Source: Varroa destructor
Taxonomy: Eukaryota > Arthropoda > Arachnida > Mesostigmata > Varroidae
Length of the DNA: 64,000 bases
Assembly: GCF_002443255.2 (NCBI RefSeq)
Contig: NW_019211454.1
Location: 50,531,885-50,595,884 of the forward strand
Direction: 5' to 3'
The stretch's first letter is position 1, and each line of letters opens with the position of its first letter. The position numbers and the translations under genes are program-made. Of the stretch, positions 38,782 through 52,400 are shown one piece after another. The notes beneath the pieces are model-generated. The model searched no databases. It was not told where the DNA came from and worked only from the letters and a program-made list of their open reading frames with translations.

Positions 38782-41655
38782 TACGGGACCTGAGGTGGCT
38801 GTTAGCCGTCCAACGGCGCCGTTTTGGGGTCAAAGATGAGAGGCACTCGCCTCAATGAGACAACTAGGCTAATAGCTTCAGAGGTTTATTTGAAACCGCT
38901 TTCTGAGACGGATGCAACACATTCTATATGATACGAACTATAAATAACGATAGCGAACACGGTCGTGGCTTCCATGAGTTCAACTATTTACAATAGCTAT
39001 CTGTGATGGAAGATAGAATAGAGTTGGCAGCCGTTGCGTTGCTAATCTGCACCGTGCAGTGAAAAAGCGGACCGAAATTTCGCCTAGAGCGTTAGATATC
39101 CGCAGCTTATACAGAGGTTTAAGTTAAGTCATGTGTACCTAGAAAATGGAATGGTATGCTACAATAGTACGAATAGATCGTAATATTTGTGGCTTTAGCA
39201 ATAAAAGAACAAGAAATTTTTGTGATCAAACCTCTCACTTCACGGTTTCACTTTAAGCCGTTTTTAAATATATATCGAATATATTATAAGGTATATAATA
39301 GGTGCAAGTAATCTATTAGGCTGGTGATTCTCACTCGTACAGCCATTCATCAGCCATCAGCCAAGATCCATAGTGGGCATACTAAACGCAACCGCAACGC
39401 CAACTGTGTCCGATAAGAGCTACTCGGAATCCGCTTACTATTTTTACTATGAAAAATGCACCAATTAGTCGAAATAGGACACGGTACACGTGCCGCGACG
39501 CAGATAAATGATGTGATAAAGTGTTAGTGAGTAAGTGAAGCGATAAAATAAAAATATCCTTATTCTAAGCGGAAACAAACAATGAAATCACTTCCATTTT
39601 GCTTCCTTGCCAGCGTTTGCCCTTTGTAGCAAGAACAACATCTAATAACACTAGCGTATCACAGGGTAACTTTGGAAAGAAGCCCTTCTGAAAAGGTTCG
39701 AAATAGACGCTAGCACCATTTCGAGCTTCAACGGTCACCGTAGACGCAGTGCAGTGCTGTGCCCTATAAATCAGATTGAGAAGTTGATTTGATTACTTAC
39801 TGACCGCAAAAACTGCACCGCGCGTTCCGGGTGTTGTGATCAGCCCACATGAAGGTGTTGGCGGCAAAAGAAAATTGATAGGCTATTGACAACTTTATAT
39901 TTTCTGTAGATTCGTCTAGCTATACTAACTCGAACAATAAGGCTTTCTGTTTCTGAGGCCGCTTTCGACGGATTCGATACTTTCTACTACTGTTATGCAA
40001 TCGTTGTCTCGAAAGTAAGCTTCTGACTCTATCAAGCGCCATCCTCTGACAATCAGCACTATAAAGACTAACAGAAACAAACAAAAACAGAGTTTCGACA
40101 ATGACAGCTGTTAAGTGCGAGTTCAAAAGTTAGCCATCATCGCCTAACGATAGACGCTTTTCTCTTAGGCATCCCCATCTCTTAGGTATATGATACCACG
40201 GACATATCAGCGTATCTTTTTTTTTTATATCTTATCTTTTATCTGCTTATATTAATCAAGCCTCATAAAAAGTGCGGACGTGGTTAAAAATTCAATGAAG
40301 GGTGTTTAATTTTCGTGGGAGACCGCTCCGTCGGCCCTATTTTATATATTTATATTTACCCTAAAAAAACTGCATCCATTTCACAACAAATGTTCTTATA
40401 ATGTGCTATTTCTGTTAGCTCGTTATAAATATTTGTCTCTTTGTCACTTCCGGGAAGATTTATTTTCACTCCTTATCTAAACAGTTTTTAATTACCACCG
40501 AATTTTTATATATTTTTTCTATAACTTTTGTAAATTTTCAAGTATACGAAGTTATAAAAAATGATGAATGGCAAGACATTCGTCAATCTTTTAAAACTGA
40601 TCAAAGCTAGCGGTGGAATGTTGCTCTAGCTGAATGAGGTTACTCAGGCAGATTGACACGGACGCAGAGAATTCTCCCATTGTGCTACAGGATTAACTCA
40701 GGCTACATGCCATGTCCAAGAAAACGCAGAGCTTATTTACAAAAAAAATACATGCAAGGGGTTTACAACAATTAGTTTTATCGTAGTTTCTGAATTAAAT
40801 CTGAGGTTAACTTAGCGTTATTCGAGAGCTCATCTTGTTGTGTAGGCAACTTGAATAAGTAAACAATGATATCAGCATTTTTGAAAAACGAAACACGCTG
40901 AAAGCACTCTGTGGAAACGAATGTAATCTACAATAAATAGAAATAATATGACGACATAAATTAAACATCGTCTCATTGTCTGATTCCAGGTGAGTGCGTG
41001 CGTCATTCTTGACTGATGGTGAGCCATCTACCGGGAACTATTGGAATACAAAAGCCAAAATATTTCGCAGCTAGTTTATATCAGTTTGCGTAACTTGTAG
41101 CTACTTCAATTAAACCTTTACCTGAATTTCGAGTTAATCTTAAAAGATGGAGCATACGTCTAGGGCATGAACTATACTTAGTCTGATAGCCAGTGATATG
41201 ACGGTAGGAGAAGCAAGCGTGTACTTATGACGGTTTATACACGTATCCATGTTTAAAACGATAAAGCTCATAAGTTAGTATGTAACTTACTATGTGGAAC
41301 AGAGGCCATCAACCTATATGTGGAACGAATCTGACGAGGACGCGGCGAAACAGAATTCATGACAAAAATATGGATGCGAACGGCACAAATCCAAGATTAA
41401 TATGCCTATCAAACCGAAAGCGTCTAGAATGCATTAGAGGTACGCACACGACCTATGTCACAACTCAAATCATCATCAACTGAAACTGACAAACTAACTA
41501 CGCCTATTCTCATAAAATGTGACAGATCAGGCCAAAAAGTGCAAAAAAACATGGCAGGTGATGTAGGTGAGCATAAGGCGAAGCAACCGCTGCAACCCAA
41601 ATGTAAAGCATACATAACAGCTCATACACTAGTATTCAATATGACAAGTTAAATA

Positions 41656-42169
41656 GATATAGGCAGGACAATTTGATATAAATTCAGAAAGGTAAAGGTA
41701 GATATAGAAAGATCTTATTTATTAAGTCCAGTAAAAATGTGGTCGGTAGACACAAGCAAGGCACGAAAATATAAACCCAGATTTAACGTAAAAGGTCGCA
41801 ACAGATAAAACCTAGGGAAAAAACGATAGGTCAGACGTAAACAGGACATAGCAGATATGAAGAGACATGATATACAACTCGGAGAACAAAACGGATCAGA
41901 GGTATCAAACAAGCGACATAAAGATTTTCCCTCGAAAAAGGGAAGGGTCATCGTAAAGGAACAGTTAGAATGGACTCAGAAGAAAACGACAAAGGCATAA
42001 AGTAAACGCGTTTATATAAATTTCGGAAATATTATGGACAACATAGCAGGACACATCAGATATAAACTTGACTATGAATATGTATCAGAATGTAAAAAGT
42101 CAGATTAAATCTAAGATAGATAATAATAATCGTGATAAAGGGGCCAATCAGATACAAAACTTGAAAACA
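41656..42169 (-). repeat. Satellite edge with many small deletions
   Basis: Counterpart of about 51620-52148 in block D, but here many single and short deletions interrupt the repeat, for example near 41690, 41855-41945, 42025-42085 and 42125-42165. The adjacent non-satellite arm matches its mirror without change, so the disagreement starts exactly at the repeat. This looks like poorly polished consensus rather than biology. Confidence 0.6.
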
Positions 42170-45100
42170 TGACAGGTCAGATAGGTAAAGGACACATTAG
42201 ATTCAAACCTAAGAGAACATGACAAGTCAAATATAAGCGAGGCAAATTTAACATGGATCTGAAAAGACATGACAGAATAAACATAAACTGGGCATGTAAG
42301 ACATAAGCCCAGGAGAATACGATAGAACACACATAAGCAGAGCACATCAGATATATTCCCAAAAAGACACGAGAGGCCAGAAATAAACTGCTCATATAAG
42401 ATATAAATCCAAGAGAACTTAGCAGGTCAGTGGTAAACTTGACATACCAAATATATATCCGGTAAAACATGACAGACTAGACAAACTCGACACATTAGAT
42501 ACCTATCCAGGAAAACATGATAGGTTAGACATAAACAAGAGTCATGGATATAAACACAAGAGCACGACAGGTATATTATAAATAGGCAACACCTCAAAAT
42601 ATTAAATATGACTTAAATTGGCTAGACATAAATAGGCCATATCAGATACAAGCCTAAAATAACATTGTAGGTCAAACATAAACGGACACATTAGACACAG
42701 ATCCTGGTGAACATAAGTCAGGCATAAACTGAAAACTATCAGATATACATCCAGGAAAACAAGACAGGTTAGATATTAACAGGCCTCATTAGACAAACCC
42801 AAAAGAATATGACAAGTTAAATAAATATAGGCAGAACACATTTGATATAAATTCAGAACAAGGTAACAGGCTAGATATAAAAAGACCTTACTTATAAATA
42901 AGTCCAGTAAAGTGTGGCTAGACACAAGCAGGGCACAGAAAAAATAAACCCGGATTTAACGTAAACAGGTCGCAACAGATATGAACCTAGGGAAATACGA
43001 TAGATCAGACGTAAACAGGAGATAACAGATAGGAATTAAGGAAAACATGATAGGTTAGACATATACGGACCACATTACATATCAACTCAGGAGGGCAAGA
43101 CGGATCAAGTATAAACAAGTGACATAAGGTTTTCCCTCGGAAAAAGGTGAAGGGTCAGTCGTAAATGGAACATGTTAGATATGGACTCAGAAGAACACGA
43201 CAAATTAGGCATAACGTAAACGCGTTCTATATAAATTTCGGAAGTTATGATGGGTCACACATAAGCAGGACATATCAGATATAAACTTGGGAGAATATGA
43301 TAGGTCAGAAGTGAAAAAGTCAGATTAAATCTAAGATAGATAGATAATAATGAGTCAGATATAAAGGGGCCATATCAGATACAAAGCTTAGAAAACATGA
43401 CAGGTCAGATAGGTAAAGGACACATTAGATTCAAACCTAAGAGAACATGACAAGTCAAATATAAGCGAGGCAAATTTAACATGGATCTGAAAATACATGA
43501 CAGAATAAACAAAGTGGGCATATAAGGCATAAGCCCAGGAGAATACGATAGAACACACATAAGCAGAGCACATCAGATATATTCCCAAAAAGACACGAGA
43601 GGCCAGAAATAAACTGCTCATATAAGATATAAATCCAAGAAAACTTAGCAGGTCGTGGTAAACTTGACATACCAAATATATATCCGGTAAAACATGACAG
43701 ACTAGACAAACTCGACACATTAGATACCTATCCAGGAAAACATGATAGGTCAGACATAAACAACAGTGATGGATATAAACACAAAAGAGCATGACAGGTA
43801 TATTATAAATAGGCAACACCTCATAAAATATTAAATATGACTTAAATTGGCTAGGCATAAATAGGCTACATCAGATACAAGCCTAAAAGAACATTGTAGG
43901 TGAAACAAACGAGATACATTAGACACAGATCCTGGTGAACATAAGTCAGGTATAAACTGAAAACATCAGATATATATCCAGGAAAACAAGACAGGTTAGA
44001 TATTAACAGGCCTCATTAGACAAACCCAGAAGAATATGACAAGTTAAATAAATATAGGCAGAACACATTTGATATAAATTCAGAACAAGGTAACAGGTTA
44101 GATATAGAAAGACCTTATTTAATAAATAAGTCCAGCAAAGTGTGGCTAGACACAAGCAGGGCACAGAAAATATAAACCCAGATTTAACGTAAACAGGTCG
44201 CAACAGATATGAACCTAGGGAAATACGATAGATCAGACGTAAACAGGACATAACAGATATGAATTAAGGAAAACATGATAGGTTAGACATATACGGACCA
44301 CATTACATATCAACTCAGGAGGGCAAGACGAATCAAGTATAAACAAGCGACATAAGATTTTCCCTCGGAAAAAGGTGAAGGGTCACTCGTAAATGGAACA
44401 TGTTAGATATGGACTCAGAAGAACACGACAAATTAGGCATAACGTAAACGCGTTGTATATAAATTTCGGAAGCTATGATGGGTCAAACATGAGCAGGACA
44501 CATTATCAGATATAAACTTGGGGGAATATGATAGGTCAGAAGTGAAAAAGTCAGATTAAATCTAAGATAGATAATAATGAATCAGATATAAAGGGACCAT
44601 ATCAGATACAAAGCTTAGAAAACATGACAGGTCAGATAGGTAAAGGACACATTAGATTCAAACCTAAGAGAACATGACAAGTCAAATATAAGCGAGGCAA
44701 ATTTAACATGGATGTGAAAAGACATGACAGAATAAACATAAACTGGGCATATAAGACATAAGCCCAGGAGAACACGATAGAACACACATAAGCAGAGCAC
44801 ATCAGATATATTCCCAAAAAGACACGAGAGGCCAGAAATAAACTGCTCATATAAGATATAAATCCAAGAGAACTTAGCATGTCGTGGTAAACTTGACATA
44901 CCAAATATATATCCAGTAAAACATGACAGATTGGTCGTGGTAAACTTGACATACCAAATATATATATCCAGTAAAACATGACAGACTAGGCATAAACTCG
45001 ACACATTAGATACCTATCCAGGAAAACATGATAGGTTAGACATAAACAAGACTGATGGATATAAACACAAAAGAGCATGACAGGTATATTATAAATAGGC

Positions 45101-48100
45101 AACACCTCATAAAATATTAAATATGACTTAAATTGGCTAGACATAAATAGGCCATATCAGATACAAGCCTAAAAGAACATTTAGGTCAAACATAAACGAG
45201 ACACATTAGACACAGATCCTGGTGAACATAAGTCAGGCATAAACTGAAAATATCAGATATACATCCAGGAAAACAAGACAGGTTAGACAGGTCGCAACAG
45301 ATATGAACCTAGGGAAATACGATAGATCAGACGTAAACAGGAGATAACAGATATGAATTAAGGAAAACATGATAGGTTAGACATATACGGACCACATTAC
45401 ATATCAACTCAGGAGGGCAAGACGGATCAAGTATAAACAAGCGACATAAGATTTTCCCTCGGAAAAAGGTGAAGGGTTACTCGTAAATGGAACATGTTAG
45501 ATATGGACTCGAAGAACACGACAAATTAGGCATAACGTAAACGCGTTGTATATAAATTTCGGAAGCTATGATGGGTCAAACATAAGCAGGACACATCAGA
45601 TATAAACTTGGGGGAATATGATAGGTCAGAAGTGAAAAAGTCAGATTAAATCTAAGATAGATAATAATGAATCAGATATAAAGGGCCATATCAGATACAA
45701 AGCTTGAAAACATGACAGGTCAGATAGGTAAAGGACACATTAGATTCAAACCTAAGAGAACATGACAAGTCAAATATAAGCGAGGCAAATTTAACATGGA
45801 TTGAAAAGACATGACAGAATAAACATAAACTGGGCATTAAGACATAAGCCCAGGAGAAACGATAGAACACACATAAGCAGAGCACATCAGATATATTCCC
45901 AAAAAGACACGAGAGGCCAGAAATAAACTGCTCATATAAGATATAAATCCAAGAGAACTTAGCAGGTCAGTGGTAAACTTGACATACCAAATATATATCC
46001 GTAAAACATGACAGACTAGACAAACTCGACACATTAGATACCTATCCAGGAAAACATGATAGGTTAGACATAAACAAGACGATGGATATAAACACAAGAG
46101 CATGACAGGTATATTATAAATAGGCAACACCTCAAAATATTAAATATGACTTAAATTGGCTAGACATAAATAGGCCATATCAGATACAAGCCTAAAAGAA
46201 CATTTAGGTCAAACATAAACGAGACACATTAGACACAGATCCTGGTGAATCATAAGTCAGGCATAAACTGAAAATATCAGATATACATCCAGGAAAACAA
46301 GACAGGTTAGACAGGTCGCAACAGATATGAACCTAGGGAAATACGATAGATCAGACGTAAACAGGAGATAACAGATATGAATTAAGGAAAACATGATAGG
46401 TTAGACATATACGGACCACATTACATATCAACTCAGGAGGGCAAGACGGATCAAGTATAAACAAGCGACATAAGATTTTCCCTCGGAAAAAGGTGAAGGG
46501 TTACTCGTAAATGGAACATGTTAGATATGGACTCGAAGAACACGACAAATTAGGCATAACGTAAACGCGTTGTATATAAATTTCGGAAGCTATGATGGGT
46601 CAAACATAAGCAGGACACATCAGATATAAACTTGGGGGAATATGATAGGTCAGAAGTGAAAAAGTCAGATTAAATCTAAGATAGATAATAATGAATCAGA
46701 TATAAAGGGCCATATCAGATACAAAGCTTGAAAACATGACAGGTCAGATAGGTAAAGGACACATTAGATTCAAACCTAAGAGAACATGACAAGTCAAATA
46801 TAAGCGAGGCAAATTTAACATGGATTGAAAAGACATGACAGAATAAACATAAACTGGGCATATAAGACATAAGCCCAGGAGAAACGATAGAACACACATA
46901 AGCAGAGCACATCAGATATATTCCCAAAAAGACACGAGAGGCCAGAAATAAACTGCTCATATAAGATATAAATCCAAGAGAACTTAGCAGGTCAGTGGTA
47001 AACTTGACATACCAAATATATATCCGTAAAACATGACAGACTAGACAAACTCGACACATTAGATACCTATCCAGGAAAACATGATAGGTTAGACATAAAC
47101 AAGACTGATGGATATAAACACAAAAGAGCATGACAGGTATATTATAAATAGGCAACACCTCATAAAATATTAAATATGACTTAAATTGGCTAGACATAAA
47201 TAGGCCATATCAGATACAAGCCTAAAAGAACATTGTAGGTCAAACATAAACGAGACACATTAGACACAGATCCTGGTGAAATAAGTCAGGCATAAACTGA
47301 AAATATCAGATATACATCCAGGAAAACAAGACAGGTTAGACAGGTCGCAACAGATATGAACCTAGGGAAATACGATAGATCAGACGTAAACAGGAGATAA
47401 CAGATATGAATTAAGGAAAACATGATAGGTTAGACATATACGGACCACATTACATATCAACTCAGGAGGGCAAGACGGATCAAGTATAAACAAGCGACAT
47501 AAGATTTTCCCTCGGAAAAAGGTGAAGGGTTACTCGTAAATGGAACATGTTAGATATGGACTCGAAGAACACGACAAATTAGGCATAACGTAAACGCGTT
47601 GTATATAAATTTCGGAAGCTATGATGGGTCAAACATAAGCAGGACACATCAGATATAAACTTGGGGGAATATGATAGGTCAGAAGTGAAAAAGTCAGATT
47701 AAATCTAAGATAGATAATAATGAATCAGATATAAAGGGCCATATCAGATACAAAGCTTGAAAACATGACAGGTCAGATAGGTAAAGGACACATTAGATTC
47801 AAACCTAAGAGAACATGACAAGTCAAATATAAGCGAGGCAAATTTAACATGGATGTGAAAAGACATGACAGAATAAACATAAACTGGGCATATAAGACAT
47901 AAGCCCAGGAGAACACGATAGAACACACATAAGCAGAGCACATCAGATATATTCCCAAAAAGACACGAGAGGCCAGAAATAAACTGCTCATATAAGATAT
48001 AAATCCAAGAGAACTTAGCAGGTCGTGGTAAACTTGACATACCAAATATATATATCCAGTAAAACATGACAGACTAGACATAAACTCGACACATTAGATA

Positions 48101-50695
48101 CCTATCCAGGAAAACATGATAGGTTAGACATAAACAAGACTGATGGATATAAACACAAAAGAGCATGACAGGTATATTATAAATAGGCAACACCTCTAAA
48201 ATATTAAATATGACTTAAATTGGCTAGACATAATAGGCCATATCAGATACAAGCCTAAAAGAACATTCTAGGTCAAACAAACGAGACACATTAGACACAG
48301 ATCCTGGTGAATATAAGTCAGGCATAAACTGAAAATATCAGATATACATCCAGGAAAACAAGACAGGTTAGACAGGTCGCAACAGATATGAACCTAGGGA
48401 AATACGATAGATCAGACGTAAACAGGAGATAACAGATATGAATTAAGGAAAACATGATAGGTTAGACATATACGGACCACATTACATATCAACTCAGGAG
48501 GGCAAGACGGATCAAGTATAAACAAGCGACATAAGATTTTCCCTCGGAAAAAGGTGAAGGGTTACTCGTAAATGGAACATGTTAGATATGGACTCGGAAG
48601 AACACGACAAATTAGGCATAACGTAAACGCGTTGTATATAAATTTCGGAAGCTATGATGGGTCAAACATAAGCAGGACACATCAGATATAAACTTGGGGG
48701 AATATGATAGGTCAGAAGTGAAAAAGTCAGATTAAATCTAAGATAGATAATAATGAATCAGATATAAAGGGACCATATCAGATACAAAGCTTCGAAAACA
48801 TGACAGGTCAGATAGGTAAAGGACACATTAGATTCAAACCTAAGAGAACATGACAAGTCAAATATAAGCGAGGCAAATTTAACATGGATGTGAAAAGACA
48901 TGACAGAATAAACATAAACTGGGCATATAAGACATAAGCCCAGGAGAACACGATAGAACACACATAAGCAGAGCACATCAGATATATTCCCAAAAAGACA
49001 CGAGAGGCCAGAAATAAACTGCTCATATAAGATATAAATCCAAGAGAACTTAGCAGGTCGTGGTAAACTTGACATACCAAATATATATATCCAGTAAAAC
49101 ATGACAGACTAGACATAAACTCGACACATTAGATACCTATCCAGGAAAACATGATAGGTTAGACATAAACAAGACTGATGGATATAAACACAAAAGAGCA
49201 TGACAGGTATATTATAAATAGGCAACACCTCTAAAATATTAAATATGACTTAAATTGGCTAGACATAATAGGCCATATCAGATACAAGCCTAAAAGAACA
49301 TTTAGGTCAAACAAACGAGACACATTAGACACAGATCCTGGTGAATATAAGTCAGGCATAAACTGAAAATATCAGATATACATCCAGGAAAACAAGACAG
49401 GTTAGACAGGTCGCAACAGATATGAACCTAGGGAAATACGATAGATCAGACGTAAACAGGAGATAACAGATATGAATTAAGGAAAACATGATAGGTTAGA
49501 CATATACGGACCACATTACATATCAACTCAGGAGGGCAAGACGGATCAAGTATAAACAAGCGACATAAGATTTTCCCTCGGAAAAAGGTGAAGGGTTACT
49601 CGTAAATGGAACATGTTAGATATGGACTCGGAAGAACACGACAAATTAGGCATAACGTAAACGCGTTGTATATAAATTTCGGAAGCTATGATGGGTCAAA
49701 CATAAGCAGGACACATCAGATATAAACTTGGGGGAATATGATAGGTCAGAAGTGAAAAAGTCAGATTAAATCTAAGATAGATAATAATGAATCAGATATA
49801 AAGGGACCATATCAGATACAAAGCTTGAAAACATGACAGGTCAGATAGGTAAAGGACACATTAGATTCAAACCTAAGAGAACATGACAAGTCAAATATAA
49901 GCGAGGCAAATTTAACATGGATTGAAAAGACATGACAGAATAAACATAAACTGGGCATATAAGACATAAGCCCAGGAGAAACGATAGAACACACATAAGC
50001 AGAGCACATCAGATATATTCCCAAAAAGACACGAGAGGCCAGAAATAAACTGCTCATATAAGATATAAATCCAAGAGAACTTAGCAGGTCAGTGGTAAAC
50101 TTGACATACCAAAATATATATCCAGTAAAACATGACAGACTAGACATAAACTCGACACATTAGATACCTATCCAGGAAAACATGATAGGTTAGACATAAA
50201 CAAGACTGATGGATATAAACACAAAAGAGCATGACAGGTATATTATAAATAGGCAACACCTCTAAAATATTAAATATGACTTAAATTGGCTAGACATAAT
50301 AGGCCATATCAGATACAAGCCTAAAAGAACATTTAGGTCAAACAAACGAGACACATTAGACACAGATCCTGGTGAATATAAGTCAGGCATAAACTGAAAA
50401 TATCAGATATACATCCAGGAAAACAAGACAGGTTAGACAGGTCGCAACAGATATGAACCTAGGGAAATACGATAGATCAGACGTAAACAGGAGATAACAG
50501 ATATGAATTAAGGAAAACATGATAGGTTAGACATATACGGACCACATTACATATCAACTCAGGAGGGCAAGACGGATCAAGTATAAACAAGCGACATAAG
50601 ATTTTCCCTCGGAAAAAGGTGAAGGGTTACTCGTAAATGGAACATGTTAGATATGGACTCGGAAGAACACGACAAATTAGGCATAACGTAAACGC
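42170..50695 (-). repeat. Higher-order satellite array, reverse orientation (block C)
   Basis: Unit anchors on the minus strand at 42470, 43695, 44924 (duplicated at 44979), 46009, 47034, 48067, 49102 and 50133. Steps are 1225 and 1229 (two L units nearest the flank), then 1030, 1025, 1033, 1035 and 1031 (S units). Single-base losses relative to block A are frequent, such as CCGTAAAACATG for CCGGTAAAACATG and CATTTAGGTC for CATTGTAGGTC. The array stops at the third N gap within the GCGTTTACG segment of the unit. Confidence 0.93.
44881..44988 (-). repeat. Single-monomer duplication inside a unit
   Basis: About 53 bp starting GTCGTGGTAAACTTGAC at 44881 is repeated from 44934, the second copy having one extra TA. 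No other unit in the window carries it. It could be real slippage or an assembly artefact. Confidence 0.8.
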
Positions 50696-50720
50696 NNNNN
50701 NNNNNNNNNNNNNNNNNNNN
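50696..50720. other. Assembly gap, 25 N
   Basis: Exactly 25 N. Satellite orientation flips back from reverse to forward across it. Confidence 0.98.
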
Positions 50721-52148
50721 CTAACCTATCATGTTTTCCTTAATTCTATCTGTTATCTCCTGTTTACGTCTGATCTATCGTATTTCCCTAGGTTCATATC
50801 TGTTGCGACCTGTTTACGTTAAATCTGGGTTTATATTTTCTGTGCCCTGCTTGTGTCTAGCCACACTTTACTGGACTTATATTTAAATAAGGTCTTTCTA
50901 TATCTAGCCTGTTACCTTGTTCTGAATTTATATCAAATGTGTTCTGCCTATATCTATTTAACTTTGTCATATTCTTTTGGGTTTGTCTAATGAGGCCTGT
51001 TAATATCTAACCTGTCTTGTTTTCCTGGATGTATATCTGATGTTTTCAGTTTATGCCTGACTTATGTTCACCAGGATCTGTGTCTAATGTGTCTCGTTTA
51101 TGTTTGACCTACAATGTTATTTTAGGCTTGTATCTGATATGGCCTATTTATGTCTAGCCAATTTAAGTCATATTTAATATTTTGAGGTGTTGCCTATTTA
51201 TAATATACCTGTCGTGCTCTTGTGTTTATATCCATGACTCTTGTTTATGTCTAACCTATCATGTTTTCCTGGATAGGTATCTAATGTGTCGAGTTTGTCT
51301 AGTCTGTCATGTTTTACCGGATATATATTTGGTATGTCAAGTTTACCACTGACCTGCTAAGTTCTCTTGGATTTATATCTTATATGAGCAGTTTATTTCT
51401 GGCCTCTCGTGTCTTTTTGGGAATATATCTGATGTGCTCTGCTTATGTGTGTTCTATCGTATTCTCCTGGGCTTATGTCTTACATGCCCAGTTTATGTTT
51501 ATTCTGTCATGTCTTTTCAGATCCATGTTAAATTTGCCTCGCTTATATTTGACTTGTCATGTTCTCTTAGGTTTAAATCTAATGTGTCCTTTACCTATCT
51601 GACCTGTCATGTTCTCGAAGTTTTGTATCTGATGTGGCCCCCTTGTATCCGATCTATTATTATCTATTTGCTTTAGATTTAATCTGACTTTTTTACATTT
51701 GATACATATAATAACATAGTACAAATTTATATCTGATGTGTCCTGCGTATGTTGGTCCATAATAATTTCCGAAATTTATATATAACGCGTTTACTTTATG
51801 CCTCGCTTGTCGTATTTTTCTGAGTCCATGTCTAACGTGTTCCGTTTACGACTGACCCTTCGCCTTTTTCTGAGGGAAAATCTCTTTTCGCTTTTTGATA
51901 CCTCATCCGTTTTGTTCTCACGAGTTTATATCTGATCTCTTCATATCTGCTATGTCCTGTTTACGTCTGACCTATCGTGTTTTTTAGGTTTGTATCTGTT
52001 GCGACCTCTTTACGTTAAATCTGGGTTTATATTTTCGGTGCCTTGCTTGTGTCTAACCGACCACATTTTTCTGGACTTACATAAATAAGATCTGTTTATA
52101 TCTAACCTATTACCCTCTTCTGAATTTATATCAAATATGTCCTGCCTA
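50721..52148 (+). repeat. Right edge of the satellite array (block D)
   Basis: Begins inside an L unit (L-specific block at about 50815-51005), continues into the last full anchor at 51309, and diverges from about 51615 onward. The palindromic box near 51871 is altered (TTTTTCTGAGGGAAAA). The array then ends abruptly. The diverged zone is only about 0.5 kb, against roughly 8-10 kb on the left side. Confidence 0.88.
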
Positions 52149-52400
52149 TATTTAACTTGTCATATTGAATACTAGTGTATGAGCTGTTATGTATGCTTTA
52201 CATTTGGGTTGCAGCGGTTGCTTCGCCTTATGCTCACCTACATCACCTGCCATGTTTTTTTGCACTTTTTGGCCTGATCTGTCACATTTTATGAGAATAG
52301 GCGTAGTTAGTTTGTCAGTTTCAGTTGATGATGATTTGAGTTGTGACATAGGTCGTGTGCGTACCTCTAATGCATTCTAGACGCTTTCGGTTTGATAGGC
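52149..52400 (+). repeat. Satellite relics at array boundary
   Basis: Fragments such as GGCCTGATCTGTCACATTTT and CACCTGCCATGTTTTTTTG keep monomer-like spacing and wording, so a few strongly decayed monomers seem to persist past the clear edge. Mirror at about 41404-41655. Confidence 0.45.

Larger units (their letters stand above)
31320..41655 (-). repeat. Inverted-repeat arm 2, left copy (non-satellite flank)
   Basis: Reverse complement of 52149-62484, paired coordinates summing to 93804, about 10,336 bp. Even homopolymers match at the points checked: the 16-T run at 37549-37564 equals a 16-A run in the mirror, and an 8-T run near 36847 equals 8 A. It begins just where the mirror meets an AT dinucleotide tract and ends where the satellite begins. 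Confidence 0.93.
36100..41655. other. AT-rich flank, no gene recognised
   Basis: No gene is recognisable over 5.5 kb. Visible features are short: an 8-bp hairpin ACGTGAAT/ATTCACGT (36725-36732 and 36741-36748), a 16-T run (37549-37564), a homopolymer cluster (37826-37857), and a cysteine-containing open frame (38509-38781). Toward 41500 weak satellite relics appear before the array begins. Mirror copy at 52149-57704. Confidence 0.5.

Noticed and set aside
39695..39715. tRNA T-loop-like GGTTCGAAAT
   Set aside because: No acceptor stem, A box or anticodon arm in the surrounding 80 bp.
43388..47197. Open frames of up to 156 and 160 codons on the minus strand
   Set aside because: Same satellite product, lengthened where small deletions in block C happen to join frames. 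They have no counterpart in the cleaner copies of the same units.
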